Shown piece by piece: positions 7,849-17,679 of a DNA stretch of 50,083 nucleotides. The notes below the pieces were generated by a model. That model ran no database searches and was not told where the DNA came from. It saw only the letters and a program-made list of their open reading frames with translations. How positions within the stretch are numbered: position 1 is the first letter of the stretch; each line of letters opens with the position of its first letter. Made by a program: the position numbers and the translations under genes. This DNA is from an uncultured Candidatus Woesearchaeota archaeon (lineage in GTDB: Archaea > Nanobdellota > Nanobdellia > Woesearchaeales > GW2011-AR9). The DNA is taken from assembly GCA_902529885.1 (NCBI GenBank), contig CABZYC010000003.1:1-50083 (forward strand), given 5' to 3'.

Positions 7849-10056
7849 TCAATCTAAAGGAACACCGCTCCATAACTTAAAGTCTTCAGAGGGGCTATAA
7901 GAACCAAACGTGAAATATGCAGGAGAATTTTGACCAAAATGACCGTACTGCATGTTGCTCCAACTTTGAGCCCCACGATTTGCAAAGCTGCCCATAGTAC
8001 CACCAATGGGGCTCCCCAAATATTTCCATGCTTTACTTAAACTACTAAACGCCCCTTTATCTAAATCAAAATCTGCGCCAGGCTCCACAATCAGTTCACC
8101 ATCATATCCATTCTTCTTTAGGACTTCAATCATTTCTTTTATTGGCGCGTTACCTTCCCCTGGCGCCAAATGTTCGTCACCGTAGCCATAATTATCGTCA
8201 ACATGCACATGGCCAATAATATCCTCTTTAGCCATATAATCCACCATCTCTAAAGCCCATTTATCAAAATTTTGATCGTTCTGTTCTACTGATTTGCTTG
8301 GATCACTTTTCCAAAATTTCCTCCATATGTTTAAATGGCCAAGGTCAAGCGTAGCTTTCAAATGGTTCCGTGCAAGCTTATTAGCTTCCTTATCACTTTT
8401 ACCGAACTCATCTTTTAACTTTTGAGCCATTACACTACGTGACTCTTTAACCAATTTCACAAGTTCTACTGGGTGACTCCCGTAAGCTTCAGGGAACAAA
8501 TTTTCTAATGCTACAAAAATATCTTTTTTCAACTTTTTTTTATTACGTAAAATGTCTGATTTACGCATTGCATGAATGCCTGCACGAGCATAACTATCAA
8601 ACGCTTCGTTTAAAGCGTAATCTTCTGAACTTTGAATATATTTTATGGTCTCAAGCGTTTCTGCAACCTGTGCAGATTGTGCAGCGGACCTATTTTGCAT
8701 AAAACGTAATGAACTCTTTTTATTTTCAATCTCCTTCTTAATTAAATCAATCACACTTTCAGATTTTGAAGAGTTTAATTCGGGAAGCATCCTTGAAATA
8801 TTGTCTGAGACTGACCGCATTAATTTATATTTCTCATCTTCTGGTAAAGAATCGTCAAGCTTTTGATAAAATGCCTCTGCCTTCTTAAGCTCCTTCAAAG
8901 ATTTTGCCATCTCATCAAACTGTTGCACTGACTCACCAACAAACCCGCGTGCTTGTGCTGCTTGATTTTCAAGTTGTTGTATTATAAGAACTGAATCAAC
9001 ATCAACCTTTATTGAGCCCAATGATTTTGCATTTTTTATTCCGTCTTGAAACATGTAAGGATCAGCATACTTGTCCCATGCTTGTGGATTATCATTATAA
9101 GAACCATATTTCTTAATAAAATTACGAGCATTCTCTTCCATCTCAAGCGCATCTTTACGAGCTTCATCTTCACCATAATATTCAGTCTTAAAATCTTTTG
9201 TATCTTTATCAAACAATACTACTCGATCAGATCTTCGCGTAACTTTGTTACCGAGATAATCAATATAATCATCTGGTTTGACCCACACTTTGTTTTCTTC
9301 ATCAAAATATTCTTTACCGCCAAACTCTTCCCACTCAGGCGTGCCCGGTTGATATCGTTTAAATTTTGGACGTTGCATACCTTTACCTGGTTGATACCGT
9401 GAAACGTAACTGCCAGTCCGACTATCTACCAGTTCTACAGGCGCAGAACGTGATTCGCCTTCAAAACTTTCAAATTTATTTTTATACTGGTTCATGAATG
9501 ATGGTAACTTCTCATCACCAGTATTCCATTTAGCACGGCTTAAAGGTCGACCTTTCTCGCCTGTATGTACCACTATGGCACCACCATGACTCACATCTTG
9601 TGCAAAGTCTATTGCCCGCTTAATTTCGTCTAAGCTACGCTCTTTTGAATTTTTGTCAAAACCATTCTGTGTCTGACCGGCTAACCCTGAAACACCCACG
9701 TTAGTGTGCAACGTGAAATCTACACGGTTAACAGTAGCAGCTTCACGTAATGCTTGCCGTTGTAGTTTACCAAAATATTCTGGGCTCATATTACCAGCAC
9801 TACTTTTACCGCCAGGTGTCCCACGAAATCCTAATTCAATCGTTTTAGCACCAGCACGAATCTTACTTGCAATACCCGCAACATCCCTTGCACTACCCAT
9901 CCCTACTTGAAAACTCATACCTAAATCACCAGCTTTCACACCAACATCTTGTGTGTGATTGTGGTCACCACAATTATGCCCATGCGATTCTGGTTCTACA
10001 TCGTTCGCAAAATATTCGCGGTCCATAGCATTGAAATATCCTGTCCCAAATTCCAT
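7849..10056 (-). CDS. Xylose isomerase-like/AP endonuclease family 2-like TIM barrel with large internal insertion
   Basis: N-terminal half GAKTIELGFRGTPGG, VDFTLHTNVG, GGAIVVHTGE; C-terminal half TLDLGHLNIW, DIIGHVHVDDNYGYGDEHLAPGEGNAPIKEMIEVLKKNGYDGELIVEPG; about 400 aa helical/charged insert between them. Confidence 0.7.
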   Translation of the reverse strand: MEFGTGYFNAMDREYFANDVEPESHGHNCGDHNHTQDVGVKAGDLGMSFQVGMGSARDVAGIASKIRAGAKTIELGFRGTPGGKSSAGNMSPEYFGKLQRQALREAATVNRVDFTLHTNVGVSGLAGQTQNGFDKNSKERSLDEIKRAIDFAQDVSHGGAIVVHTGEKGRPLSRAKWNTGDEKLPSFMNQYKNKFESFEGESRSAPVELVDSRTGSYVSRYQPGKGMQRPKFKRYQPGTPEWEEFGGKEYFDEENKVWVKPDDYIDYLGNKVTRRSDRVVLFDKDTKDFKTEYYGEDEARKDALEMEENARNFIKKYGSYNDNPQAWDKYADPYMFQDGIKNAKSLGSIKVDVDSVLIIQQLENQAAQARGFVGESVQQFDEMAKSLKELKKAEAFYQKLDDSLPEDEKYKLMRSVSDNISRMLPELNSSKSESVIDLIKKEIENKKSSLRFMQNRSAAQSAQVAETLETIKYIQSSEDYALNEAFDSYARAGIHAMRKSDILRNKKKLKKDIFVALENLFPEAYGSHPVELVKLVKESRSVMAQKLKDEFGKSDKEANKLARNHLKATLDLGHLNIWRKFWKSDPSKSVEQNDQNFDKWALEMVDYMAKEDIIGHVHVDDNYGYGDEHLAPGEGNAPIKEMIEVLKKNGYDGELIVEPGADFDLDKGAFSSLSKAWKYLGSPIGGTMGSFANRGAQSWSNMQYGHFGQNSPAYFTFGSYSPSEDFKLWSGVPLD

Positions 10057-10057
10057 T

Positions 10058-11689
10058 CTACCACGACACCATCCTGTGCGACTTTTTAAAATAATGAAAT
10101 ATGCTAAATGCTACTTTATCAGCAGCGTTCAATTTGTTTTTGGCACGCTTGCCTTTATCTAAAACAAGCGAATAATCTTTCACCTTTTCATCCAAAACAC
10201 TACTATGTTGTACAACCTCTCCGGTTGCTTCTTGTAGATACATGTATAATTCGTCGCCTAACGATTTCATACTTTCATGCACAACTTGACTTATGTTACC
10301 CACAAGTTCTAACTCTTCACGTTTTTTCAAACGAACGTATTGGTTAACTTCATCTTTGTTCCAATCATACGCACGAACTTCAATGTTCATCAAACCTGTA
10401 TGTACAGGACCACGCTGAAAATCTCTTTGACTAGTCATCTGAGGTCTTGTACGAAACTGGAACGTTACCAATACTGCGCCTGTCTTAGCAGGATGATGTC
10501 CTAAAATTTCGACGTCTAACATTGACCCTTCAAAATGTGTTAACAAGTCAGGAGTTAACTGCTGTTTACTTTTCAAAGATAAACGTTGCGCGTTACGCAA
10601 ATATGGTTTTAACCAAGCAACGTACATCTGAATAATGTCATGATGCTGTTTAAGATATTTTACTTGGAACGATCGTCTACTAATATGCTCTTTATGCGTG
10701 CGGTCACGCCAAGTATAATATTGGTTCAATTGTCTTCGTAAAACTCGTAACACTGAATCGTTAAAATCACTTTTTAAGTCCTGAACATACTGTTCAAGTT
10801 CAGTGTCACCATGCAAAGGCGGAACATCAAAAAAAAGGTCTGGCAAAGATAAAAATTCCAAATTGGACGCCATACCGTACACACTGGCAGGATTTTTACC
10901 GCCGCCCTGCACTAAATCTATAAAAAAACCTTTTAAGGTAACTTCATCTTGTTTTTTACGTTGTTTCAACGGTTTTTTGAGTTCGTCAGCAACACCACTA
11001 TAATAATCTAACCGTTCATCCAGTATACGTAATTCTCTTACAATCTGGAACAATTCTTTTGTCATTTGACCAACACTACGTTGGTACTGCGTTATTTTAT
11101 CTTGTTGTAACCCTAACCGCTGCTGAGTAACACCAAAAAAACTGCTATTCTCACTGGCTGCGAATGCATCTTCAAGTTTGTCAACAATCGGGTAAGACCT
11201 CCGCAAAGTGTCAAGCACCCAAAAGTATGGTTCTTCCAAGTTCATATCTGGTACTTCCCACACCAAATTGAAACGTGCAGAAGATTTTGGAAAACCAGAC
11301 AGAATATAATCGTCAGAAATTGAAGAGCTTATACGCTCAACCAATTCTTCATCTGCATCTCCTAAATTGTACGTTCCGCCGTTCAACGGTACATATTGTC
11401 CTTTATCATGGCCCACTAGAACTGTTTTGTTCATTAAACTGTTAATTAGTTTCAAAGCGTTAGCACCACGAACTTTTACAGAACCACTTTTTGTATGAAT
11501 TAAGGATGCACCATCTTTAACATAATGAGCATTATGCTCATTGCTAGGGCCCCTTTTAAGCCCAAACTTTTGAAAGTCAGCCGCCAACATTTTAGTTTTA
11601 ACACCGTGACAGTTATATTCTATAACGTATTTATCTTTACTGTTAGGGTTGATAAAACCGTAACGTATCAAAAGTTCACTACGTTCCAT
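10058..11689 (-). CDS. Conserved-looking hypothetical protein (543 aa)
   Basis: Long ORF on the coding strand, 1 nt upstream of the TIM-barrel gene; no family recognised by eye. Confidence 0.6.
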   Translation of the reverse strand: MERSELLIRYGFINPNSKDKYVIEYNCHGVKTKMLAADFQKFGLKRGPSNEHNAHYVKDGASLIHTKSGSVKVRGANALKLINSLMNKTVLVGHDKGQYVPLNGGTYNLGDADEELVERISSSISDDYILSGFPKSSARFNLVWEVPDMNLEEPYFWVLDTLRRSYPIVDKLEDAFAASENSSFFGVTQQRLGLQQDKITQYQRSVGQMTKELFQIVRELRILDERLDYYSGVADELKKPLKQRKKQDEVTLKGFFIDLVQGGGKNPASVYGMASNLEFLSLPDLFFDVPPLHGDTELEQYVQDLKSDFNDSVLRVLRRQLNQYYTWRDRTHKEHISRRSFQVKYLKQHHDIIQMYVAWLKPYLRNAQRLSLKSKQQLTPDLLTHFEGSMLDVEILGHHPAKTGAVLVTFQFRTRPQMTSQRDFQRGPVHTGLMNIEVRAYDWNKDEVNQYVRLKKREELELVGNISQVVHESMKSLGDELYMYLQEATGEVVQHSSVLDEKVKDYSLVLDKGKRAKNKLNAADKVAFSIFHYFKKSHRMVSW

Positions 11690-11725
11690 AGTAATAACGT
11701 AATATATTTACCCTTATATAGCTTG

Positions 11726-12838
11726 CTACAATAAGAATATTGAGTAAGATAATATGCCTACTAAACCAAACAAATATTTGTATCCGAAAAGCATGAAAAT
11801 AGTGATTGCAAGTAAGCGTCCGATAGAAATAAACATCTCACGAACAATAAAATATTCAATATGGTGCTCACCAACATATTTGTAATCTACTGCACCTAAA
11901 CTACTTTGACTTGCACCATGACTTAGACCTTGCATTAAAATTATTGCATAAACATGTTGTACTTGGTACACCATATGCCGTAAAAACCAAGATATACTCT
12001 CAAAAGGTATTGCGTAACGTAGCACATTGAAATAACCATACTTATCACCAACGCGCCCCATCATTACAGTCATGAAGACAGTTATAACACTTAGGACGGT
12101 TGCAACAATTCCTAACTTTACATAGCCACCAAGCACACCGTAAATTAAAAATGGCCAAAATACAGTGTTACCTATCGCCCATGCACCTTTCCAATAATAG
12201 TATGGTGCTAACCTCCAATATTCAGCAGAAACCACTCGGTCCCAATTAACATCGAAAGGTTCATGATGATCTTCGCTTAACAATAATAAAAATGCACTCC
12301 CTACCAAAATGATTGATGCAAAAAGGAAAGTGGTCATAAACCCTGAATGTTCAATAAGTATCCCACCTAGTAAAGGTCCAAACAAAGCCGGCAAAATTGT
12401 GGCTGCGTGCCGTATCCCAACTTGTTCACCCCTGTGTGATTCATCAGACACATAAAAAAATTCTAAGTGAATCCCTAACCAAAACATTGAGCGTGCCGCA
12501 CCAAATGTTGCTGCCGCAATAAAAAAAAGAAAAGTTGCAGATGGTATAAAATATAATGATAAAAAAGCGATGATGGTTAACGGGATAGAACAGATTGTAG
12601 CATGCTTCATTCCATAACGTGCAACTATCTTTCCTGCAAACGGGGAAACTAAAGCAAAAAAGATTGAAAAAATAATGTAAAATATACACATCATCTCTAT
12701 ACTATAACCTAATTCGTACACGAGGTATATTGGTGCGAAAAGTGCCACCATAGATGTTGCAAGACTTTGCAAAGCTACACTTGAATAGACCTGGTTAATC
12801 TCTCTTTCAAGTAAAACTTTCCACCACCCATGTTCCAT
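11726..12838 (-). CDS. Major facilitator superfamily transporter
   Basis: About 10-12 TM segments, PFAGKIVARYGMKHA loop, FGAARSMFWLGIHL, LPALFGPLLGGILIE; ORF opens at 12853, likely start ATG at 12838 (MEHGWWKV). Confidence 0.72.
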   Translation of the reverse strand: MEHGWWKVLLEREINQVYSSVALQSLATSMVALFAPIYLVYELGYSIEMMCIFYIIFSIFFALVSPFAGKIVARYGMKHATICSIPLTIIAFLSLYFIPSATFLFFIAAATFGAARSMFWLGIHLEFFYVSDESHRGEQVGIRHAATILPALFGPLLGGILIEHSGFMTTFLFASIILVGSAFLLLLSEDHHEPFDVNWDRVVSAEYWRLAPYYYWKGAWAIGNTVFWPFLIYGVLGGYVKLGIVATVLSVITVFMTVMMGRVGDKYGYFNVLRYAIPFESISWFLRHMVYQVQHVYAIILMQGLSHGASQSSLGAVDYKYVGEHHIEYFIVREMFISIGRLLAITIFMLFGYKYLFGLVGILSYSIFLL

Positions 12839-12917
12839 GATACAATAATTCAATTAATGGTTTATGAACCTTTCGAATCTAAACATTTATTAATTGTACA
12901 GAATCAAAAGGGATCAT

Positions 12918-12990
12918 GAGCCTGTGGTCTAGTAGCTATGACGTCCGCTTGACTTGCGGGAGATCCCCGGTGCAAATCCGGGTAGGCTCA
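12918..12990 (+). tRNA. tRNA-Val (anticodon GAC), no encoded CCA, atypical loops
   Basis: Acceptor GAGCCTG/TAGGCTC, D-stem GTCT..TGAC, anticodon stem TCCGC/GCGGG with loop TTGACTT, T stem CCCGG/CCGGG with loop TGCAAAT, discriminator A. Confidence 0.88.
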
Positions 12991-12998
12991 TTTTGACT

Positions 12999-13448
12999 AT
13001 GTACACATTCAAGCGTAACGCATCACGATTACTTGTACCAAAAATTAGTTTTTTATCTACCACTTTGTTTACAATCTATTTTATATTACGCTCACAAATT
13101 CATTGGATTCAATTGTCAGGAAGACAAGAAAATGTGGCTAACACAATATTACTCGTAACACTATTAGTCATTTATACAATGTTTATAATAAAATGGTACC
13201 AATTAAAACGGCATAGATTACATTTTTTTCCTGAACATTTAATGTTCGGACCACAAAAGATACCGTACACAAACATTGCTAAAGTTTCAACAAAAAGGGG
13301 CATGCTAGACAAAATTTTTCAAACGTATACCTTAACTGTTAACAAAACAAAAATTAAAGGGTTAATCCGCGAACATCTTGACAGTTACCTGCACACACTC
13401 ATTGAATCAATTGAAACCAGGAAGACTGACAGTCTTGACAGTGACTAA
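12999..13448 (+). CDS. Membrane protein with PH-like (YdbS/bPH2-type) domain
   Basis: Two hydrophobic N-terminal segments then [38 protein letters not shown] opens at 12954 inside the tRNA, so ATG 12999 preferred. Confidence 0.6.
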   Translation: MYTFKRNASRLLVPKISFLSTTLFTIYFILRSQIHWIQLSGRQENVANTILLVTLLVIYTMFIIKWYQLKRHRLHFFPEHLMFGPQKIPYTNIAKVSTKRGMLDKIFQTYTLTVNKTKIKGLIREHLDSYLHTLIESIETRKTDSLDSD

Positions 13449-14897
13449 GGATTTGAATAAAGGTATTTTTAATGGTATTGCAAAACGAGTGAACGTGCTT
13501 GTAACAATAGCTTCACCTTTATCCAAGCTAGCAATAGTATTCATGTCCTTACTCAAATCTTGAGCACTACACTGTACCACTGCTGAACGTTCTGATTCCA
13601 TTTCTATCCCTAATATAATTTTAGTGTTCATGTTAGCCAACAAATGTTTTGGGATCTCTGACGGAATTTGAGTGATAGCTATTAGCCCCACACAAAACTT
13701 TCTACCTTCACGAGCAATAGTTTCGTAAACGTTACTACCCTTCTCAAGAACACGTTTACCTAACACACGAGGAGCCTCTTCTATCACTATGCTCACGGCA
13801 GCTTTAGTATCAATTACGCCTTCTCGCATATAACGTTTGTACCTACGCAACAATTCTTCTGATAATATGCTTCCAACCAACAATTCTGTTGCACCACTAA
13901 ATTGTGACGTGTCAATAATAACAGTTGCACCACGCTCAATTTCGTTGCACACATCACTCACGGTGTTATCACCCGTATTTTCAGTGAAAATGTTACGACA
14001 TAATAACTCGTTATCATTCACGTCAATGTTTAGTATGGACGACAATTTTCGTTGTACAACCTGTAACGTTTCATCACGAAAGTGACCGTCAACAGTCATA
14101 CCCAACAATAAACAGCGGACCCAATCACTTCCATACTTCCGGTAATAACTGTACAATGCTTGTTGTTGTGGGTCAGACAATGAAATAGTACCCATGAAAT
14201 GGTCTGGTTTTAACAAGCGAAGATTTAATTGAAGACGTAAAGCGCCTGGTGGTGGTGTGCTAAGTGTGTAATATGTCACTTTTTTGGCAGGATGATCTTT
14301 CAAACCATGGTTTGCACGCCCGTAATATTCGTCGTGAGGATCCAATATTAAAAAGCCTACCTGCGAACTTTCTTGAGCACCCCATAATAAGGTGTACATA
14401 AAATTGCTTTTACCTTTCCCTGTACTAGCAGCCACCAGAATGTGGTGAGTGAACATGTCTCTAGCAGGCATATACACTTCAACCGAACTGTGCATGTCCC
14501 CGTTACGTAACGTGCCCATCTTTACTGCGTCACGAGGTTTCAACAAAAATTTAAGATCTGTATCTGTAACATAACGCACAGAAGAAAAGGTAGTTGGTAA
14601 AACCTTGCATGTTCGAGGATTAGTATCAAGGATTAATAAGGGTTTTAAATAAGCCATTTGATACGTTCTTAAATGAGGGTCAATTATGTCAACCTCACTC
14701 TTATATTCCATACTAAGCCCAGCCATCATTTCCAGGTTTTGTTGAGATAATTGGCTACCGTACTGCAAGTCGTACACCTGTAACAAGTAATTCTTGTCAC
14801 CCTCAGCAACTAGTAATTGGCCTAATTCAATACGTGCATCTTTACGCACGCGTACTACCACCGTCGAAAAACTTCCGCTCACTATTTGACCTATCAT
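13407..14897 (-). CDS. herA: HerA-like DNA translocase ATPase
   Basis: HAS-barrel-like N-terminus, Walker [16 protein letters not shown], Walker [12 protein letters not shown], HerA-like C-terminus ([16 protein letters not shown]...LDKGEAIV). ORF opens with GTG 14918; ATG 14897 lies about 27 nt from TATA on the minus strand. Confidence 0.82.
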   Translation of the reverse strand: MIGQIVSGSFSTVVVRVRKDARIELGQLLVAEGDKNYLLQVYDLQYGSQLSQQNLEMMAGLSMEYKSEVDIIDPHLRTYQMAYLKPLLILDTNPRTCKVLPTTFSSVRYVTDTDLKFLLKPRDAVKMGTLRNGDMHSSVEVYMPARDMFTHHILVAASTGKGKSNFMYTLLWGAQESSQVGFLILDPHDEYYGRANHGLKDHPAKKVTYYTLSTPPPGALRLQLNLRLLKPDHFMGTISLSDPQQQALYSYYRKYGSDWVRCLLLGMTVDGHFRDETLQVVQRKLSSILNIDVNDNELLCRNIFTENTGDNTVSDVCNEIERGATVIIDTSQFSGATELLVGSILSEELLRRYKRYMREGVIDTKAAVSIVIEEAPRVLGKRVLEKGSNVYETIAREGRKFCVGLIAITQIPSEIPKHLLANMNTKIILGIEMESERSAVVQCSAQDLSKDMNTIASLDKGEAIVTSTFTRFAIPLKIPLFKSLVTVKTVSLPGFN

Positions 14898-14953
14898 AAA
14901 CAAGGAGTTAGATCGCACGCTTTTATACTTAATGTTCAGCTGCCATCAAAAAG

Positions 14954-14961
14954 TTTATAAA
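14954..14961 (+). promoter_or_regulatory. TATA box for rpl35ae (TTTATAAA), leaderless spacing
   Basis: TTTATAAA ends 22 nt before the ATG at 14984. Confidence 0.7.
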
Positions 14962-14983
14962 TGGTTTAACGGCTTGAACTACT

Positions 14984-15238
14984 ATGGAAGCAACAGTAAT
15001 GCATTTTCGTCAAGGACGACACCACGTGAACCCGCACCAAATGATCTTAAAAATAGCGGATTCTCGAGAAAAAGCTGAAAAGTATGTAGGTAAAACTGTA
15101 ACCTGGAAAAGTCCGGCAGGCAAAGAGTTGAAAGGCCAAATCTCTGCGGCGCACGGTAACAGTGGTTGTGTACGCGCAATTTTTGCGGATGCAGGATTAC
15201 CTGGTCAAGCGATTGGACAGAAAGTTACTGTTCAATAA
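14984..15238 (+). CDS. rpl35ae: Ribosomal protein L35Ae (eL33)
   Basis: 84 aa: REKAEKYVGKTVTWKSPAGKELKGQISAAHGNSGCVRAIFADAGLPGQAIGQKVTVQ is characteristic. Confidence 0.92.
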   Translation: MEATVMHFRQGRHHVNPHQMILKIADSREKAEKYVGKTVTWKSPAGKELKGQISAAHGNSGCVRAIFADAGLPGQAIGQKVTVQ

Positions 15239-16226
15239 AATAACTATTTTCTATCCCATCATTATATTCATGCACAATCATTTTTGATTCACCCGGTGTG
15301 AAACATGCCCCATCCAGTTTTTGAGCAGCTTTACCATCATACATAACACGTTCACCCGAAATACGTTCACCGTCAATGTGACCTCCATGGTCATGACCGC
15401 CAAATTGGTACGTTGAATCATGGTTTGTTACAATAAGGTTTGATCCATACTTCCCATCTTTACTTTTATGCGTTACTAAAACGTCGGTCTCACCAGACAA
15501 ACGTTGTGTCTCTTCTGCAAAATAAGTGTTTACAACATCCTTATTTTTAATTAGCCAATCCCAACCATAATTAGCAACAATTTGTATTTTAGTCATACCT
15601 TGCCACCCAATACCTGTGTCAACACCTTGGTACGCCTCCATAAAATCTTGGAACGTCTTATCACTTTCACCAGTAGTTTTACGTTTAAGTTCAAGTAATA
15701 ATTGTACTTCATATCCCCTAAATGACTGTTTAATTTGCTGCTCAGTAACATTAGCTAAATAATGATGATCCTGTTTTAACACAGAAAATATTTTGTGTGC
15801 ACGATCTTCCTGTGCACTCTCATAGGTGTTTGTTGCACCTTTAAAATTGATGCCCTTACTTGAGTATGATCCCATATTATCTAAATGGACCATATTTGTT
15901 AGATTGTTTCGTGCGGACGATATAATATCGTGGTTCCCACTAACACCAATAACCTTAACACCCTGCTCTTTTAATTCTCCAATGGCACCATTCAATTTTT
16001 GGTACTCAGAATCAATAGTCTCATAAAACGTGGTTATAGCAGCATCAACACTGTCAACCTTTTTAATTTTCCAATATGCTTTAGACACCGCACTACCATC
16101 AAACAAATGACGGTGTTCTTTAAGATAATCACCTTGTAATACAACAATGTCTGGATTATGGTCTGCCGTCTTTAAAATAGCTTCTAAATTACCGTGCGGG
16201 TCACCCAATTGAACTATCTTTATCAC
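15225..16226 (-). CDS. Calcineurin-like metallophosphoesterase
   Basis: QLGDPHGN, VVLQGDYL, IGVSGNHDI, FGGHDHGGHID motifs. Confidence 0.87.
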   Translation of the reverse strand: MIKIVQLGDPHGNLEAILKTADHNPDIVVLQGDYLKEHRHLFDGSAVSKAYWKIKKVDSVDAAITTFYETIDSEYQKLNGAIGELKEQGVKVIGVSGNHDIISSARNNLTNMVHLDNMGSYSSKGINFKGATNTYESAQEDRAHKIFSVLKQDHHYLANVTEQQIKQSFRGYEVQLLLELKRKTTGESDKTFQDFMEAYQGVDTGIGWQGMTKIQIVANYGWDWLIKNKDVVNTYFAEETQRLSGETDVLVTHKSKDGKYGSNLIVTNHDSTYQFGGHDHGGHIDGERISGERVMYDGKAAQKLDGACFTPGESKMIVHEYNDGIENSYFIEQ

Positions 16227-16269
16227 TAATATAAAATAATAATCTTAATTTAAAAATATTAGTACTTAA

Positions 16270-16290
16270 AAGTGGTTAATTTTACCACTT
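16270..16290 (-). terminator. Putative hairpin terminator at end of the 16.3-25.7 kb operon
   Basis: Perfect 7-bp stem AAGTGGT(AAAATTA)ACCACTT on the minus strand, spanning the stop codon, followed by T-rich sequence. Confidence 0.55.
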
Positions 16291-17679
16291 ACCGTACTGC
16301 CGATGAACATCTTTAATATTATCCCAGTCATTAGGGATTGTTTTGATTGCACTAAATCTAGTTATTAAATCAGATATTGCATCACGTAAATCAGTTAAGT
16401 TCTGTTGAATAACTGTGTTTTGGGCCCAATAGTCAGTTTTTTTAATTTCTACCATCTTTTTCACCAATTTATATTTGGCATATGTGCCACCAGTTAATGT
16501 TGCGTCCATCAATTTTGCACAATTACTAAGATATTTGTGGCCATCACCTATATGGTTTGAAGATTCACGTTGCAACTCTTTAACAAGCAATGTGTGATAC
16601 CCCTTAACATTTTTGAACAGTTTTTTTACGCGTTTACGTTCAGGCTCACTATCTTTAGACATTGGACCAAAATGAGATACATCATTGAGGTACGCACGCA
16701 AAATGTTCATTATATGCTCTGTGTTTAATTTTGCACCACGAAATTCTATTGGCACAGCTTTTTTAGTATCTTTCTCCACATCTTTAATCAATGCTTTCAA
16801 ACTGGTATGGAACTGACCCAAATTATCACGAACTAGAATTTGATCTTTCGTTTTTACTTGGTCAGACAAAATATCTGCACTATCTTTAAGTGGGCGAAGA
16901 ACAGCCTCAACATGATGTTTTAAAGAAGTGTTAGAAACAGACCTAACTTGTTGTAACATTTCATCAACATCAGATACGTAAGTATTCATAAAACTATTAA
17001 CAAGATTCCAATTTGGACGACCACGAACTGCAGCCTGTGCATTAGCTAATTTTGTGTCAAAATCTTTTAGTTCGACAACCAATGCATGCTTACCGCTTTT
17101 ATCACGGCGGTCAAGCTCGCCAACGTCCCACGTTTGTTCTTTACCAGTTGACACATAATCTTCAACTTGCGTACGAAGCGCAGTCACAACTTCACGGATT
17201 GCAGACACATGCTGCATGTCCCTATCTTTTATTACCTTACGTGTTGCAGTAGTGTGCGTTTCTCTTGATTGAGTCTCAAGATTACTCATGATAACTTCAA
17301 GCTTATCAAACATAGTACGTATTTTACCAGTATGCTTAGCCTTCTCTGCCATGATTATACGCCGGCATTCACGAAGCTTGTCAACAGCAAGAACTAAATC
17401 ATCCTTAAAACGGTCATCTTTACCACGTTTTAAATGATTCTCAGAACTCATTAATTGGCGGTCAGCCTCATGCAATGCGTCAAAGAACGGTTTTAAAACG
17501 CCGCTACGTTGGAGTTTACTTCTGTTTTCTTTAACCTCTTTTTGCCTTTCATCAAACGTTGACTGCTCACTTGCAGTAGTATCACCACGTTTTACGTATG
17601 CATAAATCTCCGTAAAAGTTACATCCATCATTGCACGAAGTTTACGGTTATCATGGATAAATTTTTGTTGATCGTTCAT
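16282..17679 (-). CDS. Predicted helical/coiled-coil protein (465 aa), unknown
   Basis: Last ORF of the operon; heptad-rich, no signal or TM; 4-nt overlap with upstream gene. Confidence 0.65.
   Translation of the reverse strand: MNDQQKFIHDNRKLRAMMDVTFTEIYAYVKRGDTTASEQSTFDERQKEVKENRSKLQRSGVLKPFFDALHEADRQLMSSENHLKRGKDDRFKDDLVLAVDKLRECRRIIMAEKAKHTGKIRTMFDKLEVIMSNLETQSRETHTTATRKVIKDRDMQHVSAIREVVTALRTQVEDYVSTGKEQTWDVGELDRRDKSGKHALVVELKDFDTKLANAQAAVRGRPNWNLVNSFMNTYVSDVDEMLQQVRSVSNTSLKHHVEAVLRPLKDSADILSDQVKTKDQILVRDNLGQFHTSLKALIKDVEKDTKKAVPIEFRGAKLNTEHIMNILRAYLNDVSHFGPMSKDSEPERKRVKKLFKNVKGYHTLLVKELQRESSNHIGDGHKYLSNCAKLMDATLTGGTYAKYKLVKKMVEIKKTDYWAQNTVIQQNLTDLRDAISDLITRFSAIKTIPNDWDNIKDVHRQYGKW

Noticed and set aside
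9046-9402. 118-aa plus-strand ORF, hydrophobic
   Set aside because: Antisense shadow of the 735-aa TIM-barrel gene; low-complexity Phe/Ile pattern typical of reverse-frame reading.
12954-12998. N-terminal extension of the PH-like ORF
   Set aside because: Falls within tRNA-Val; ATG 12999 used instead.
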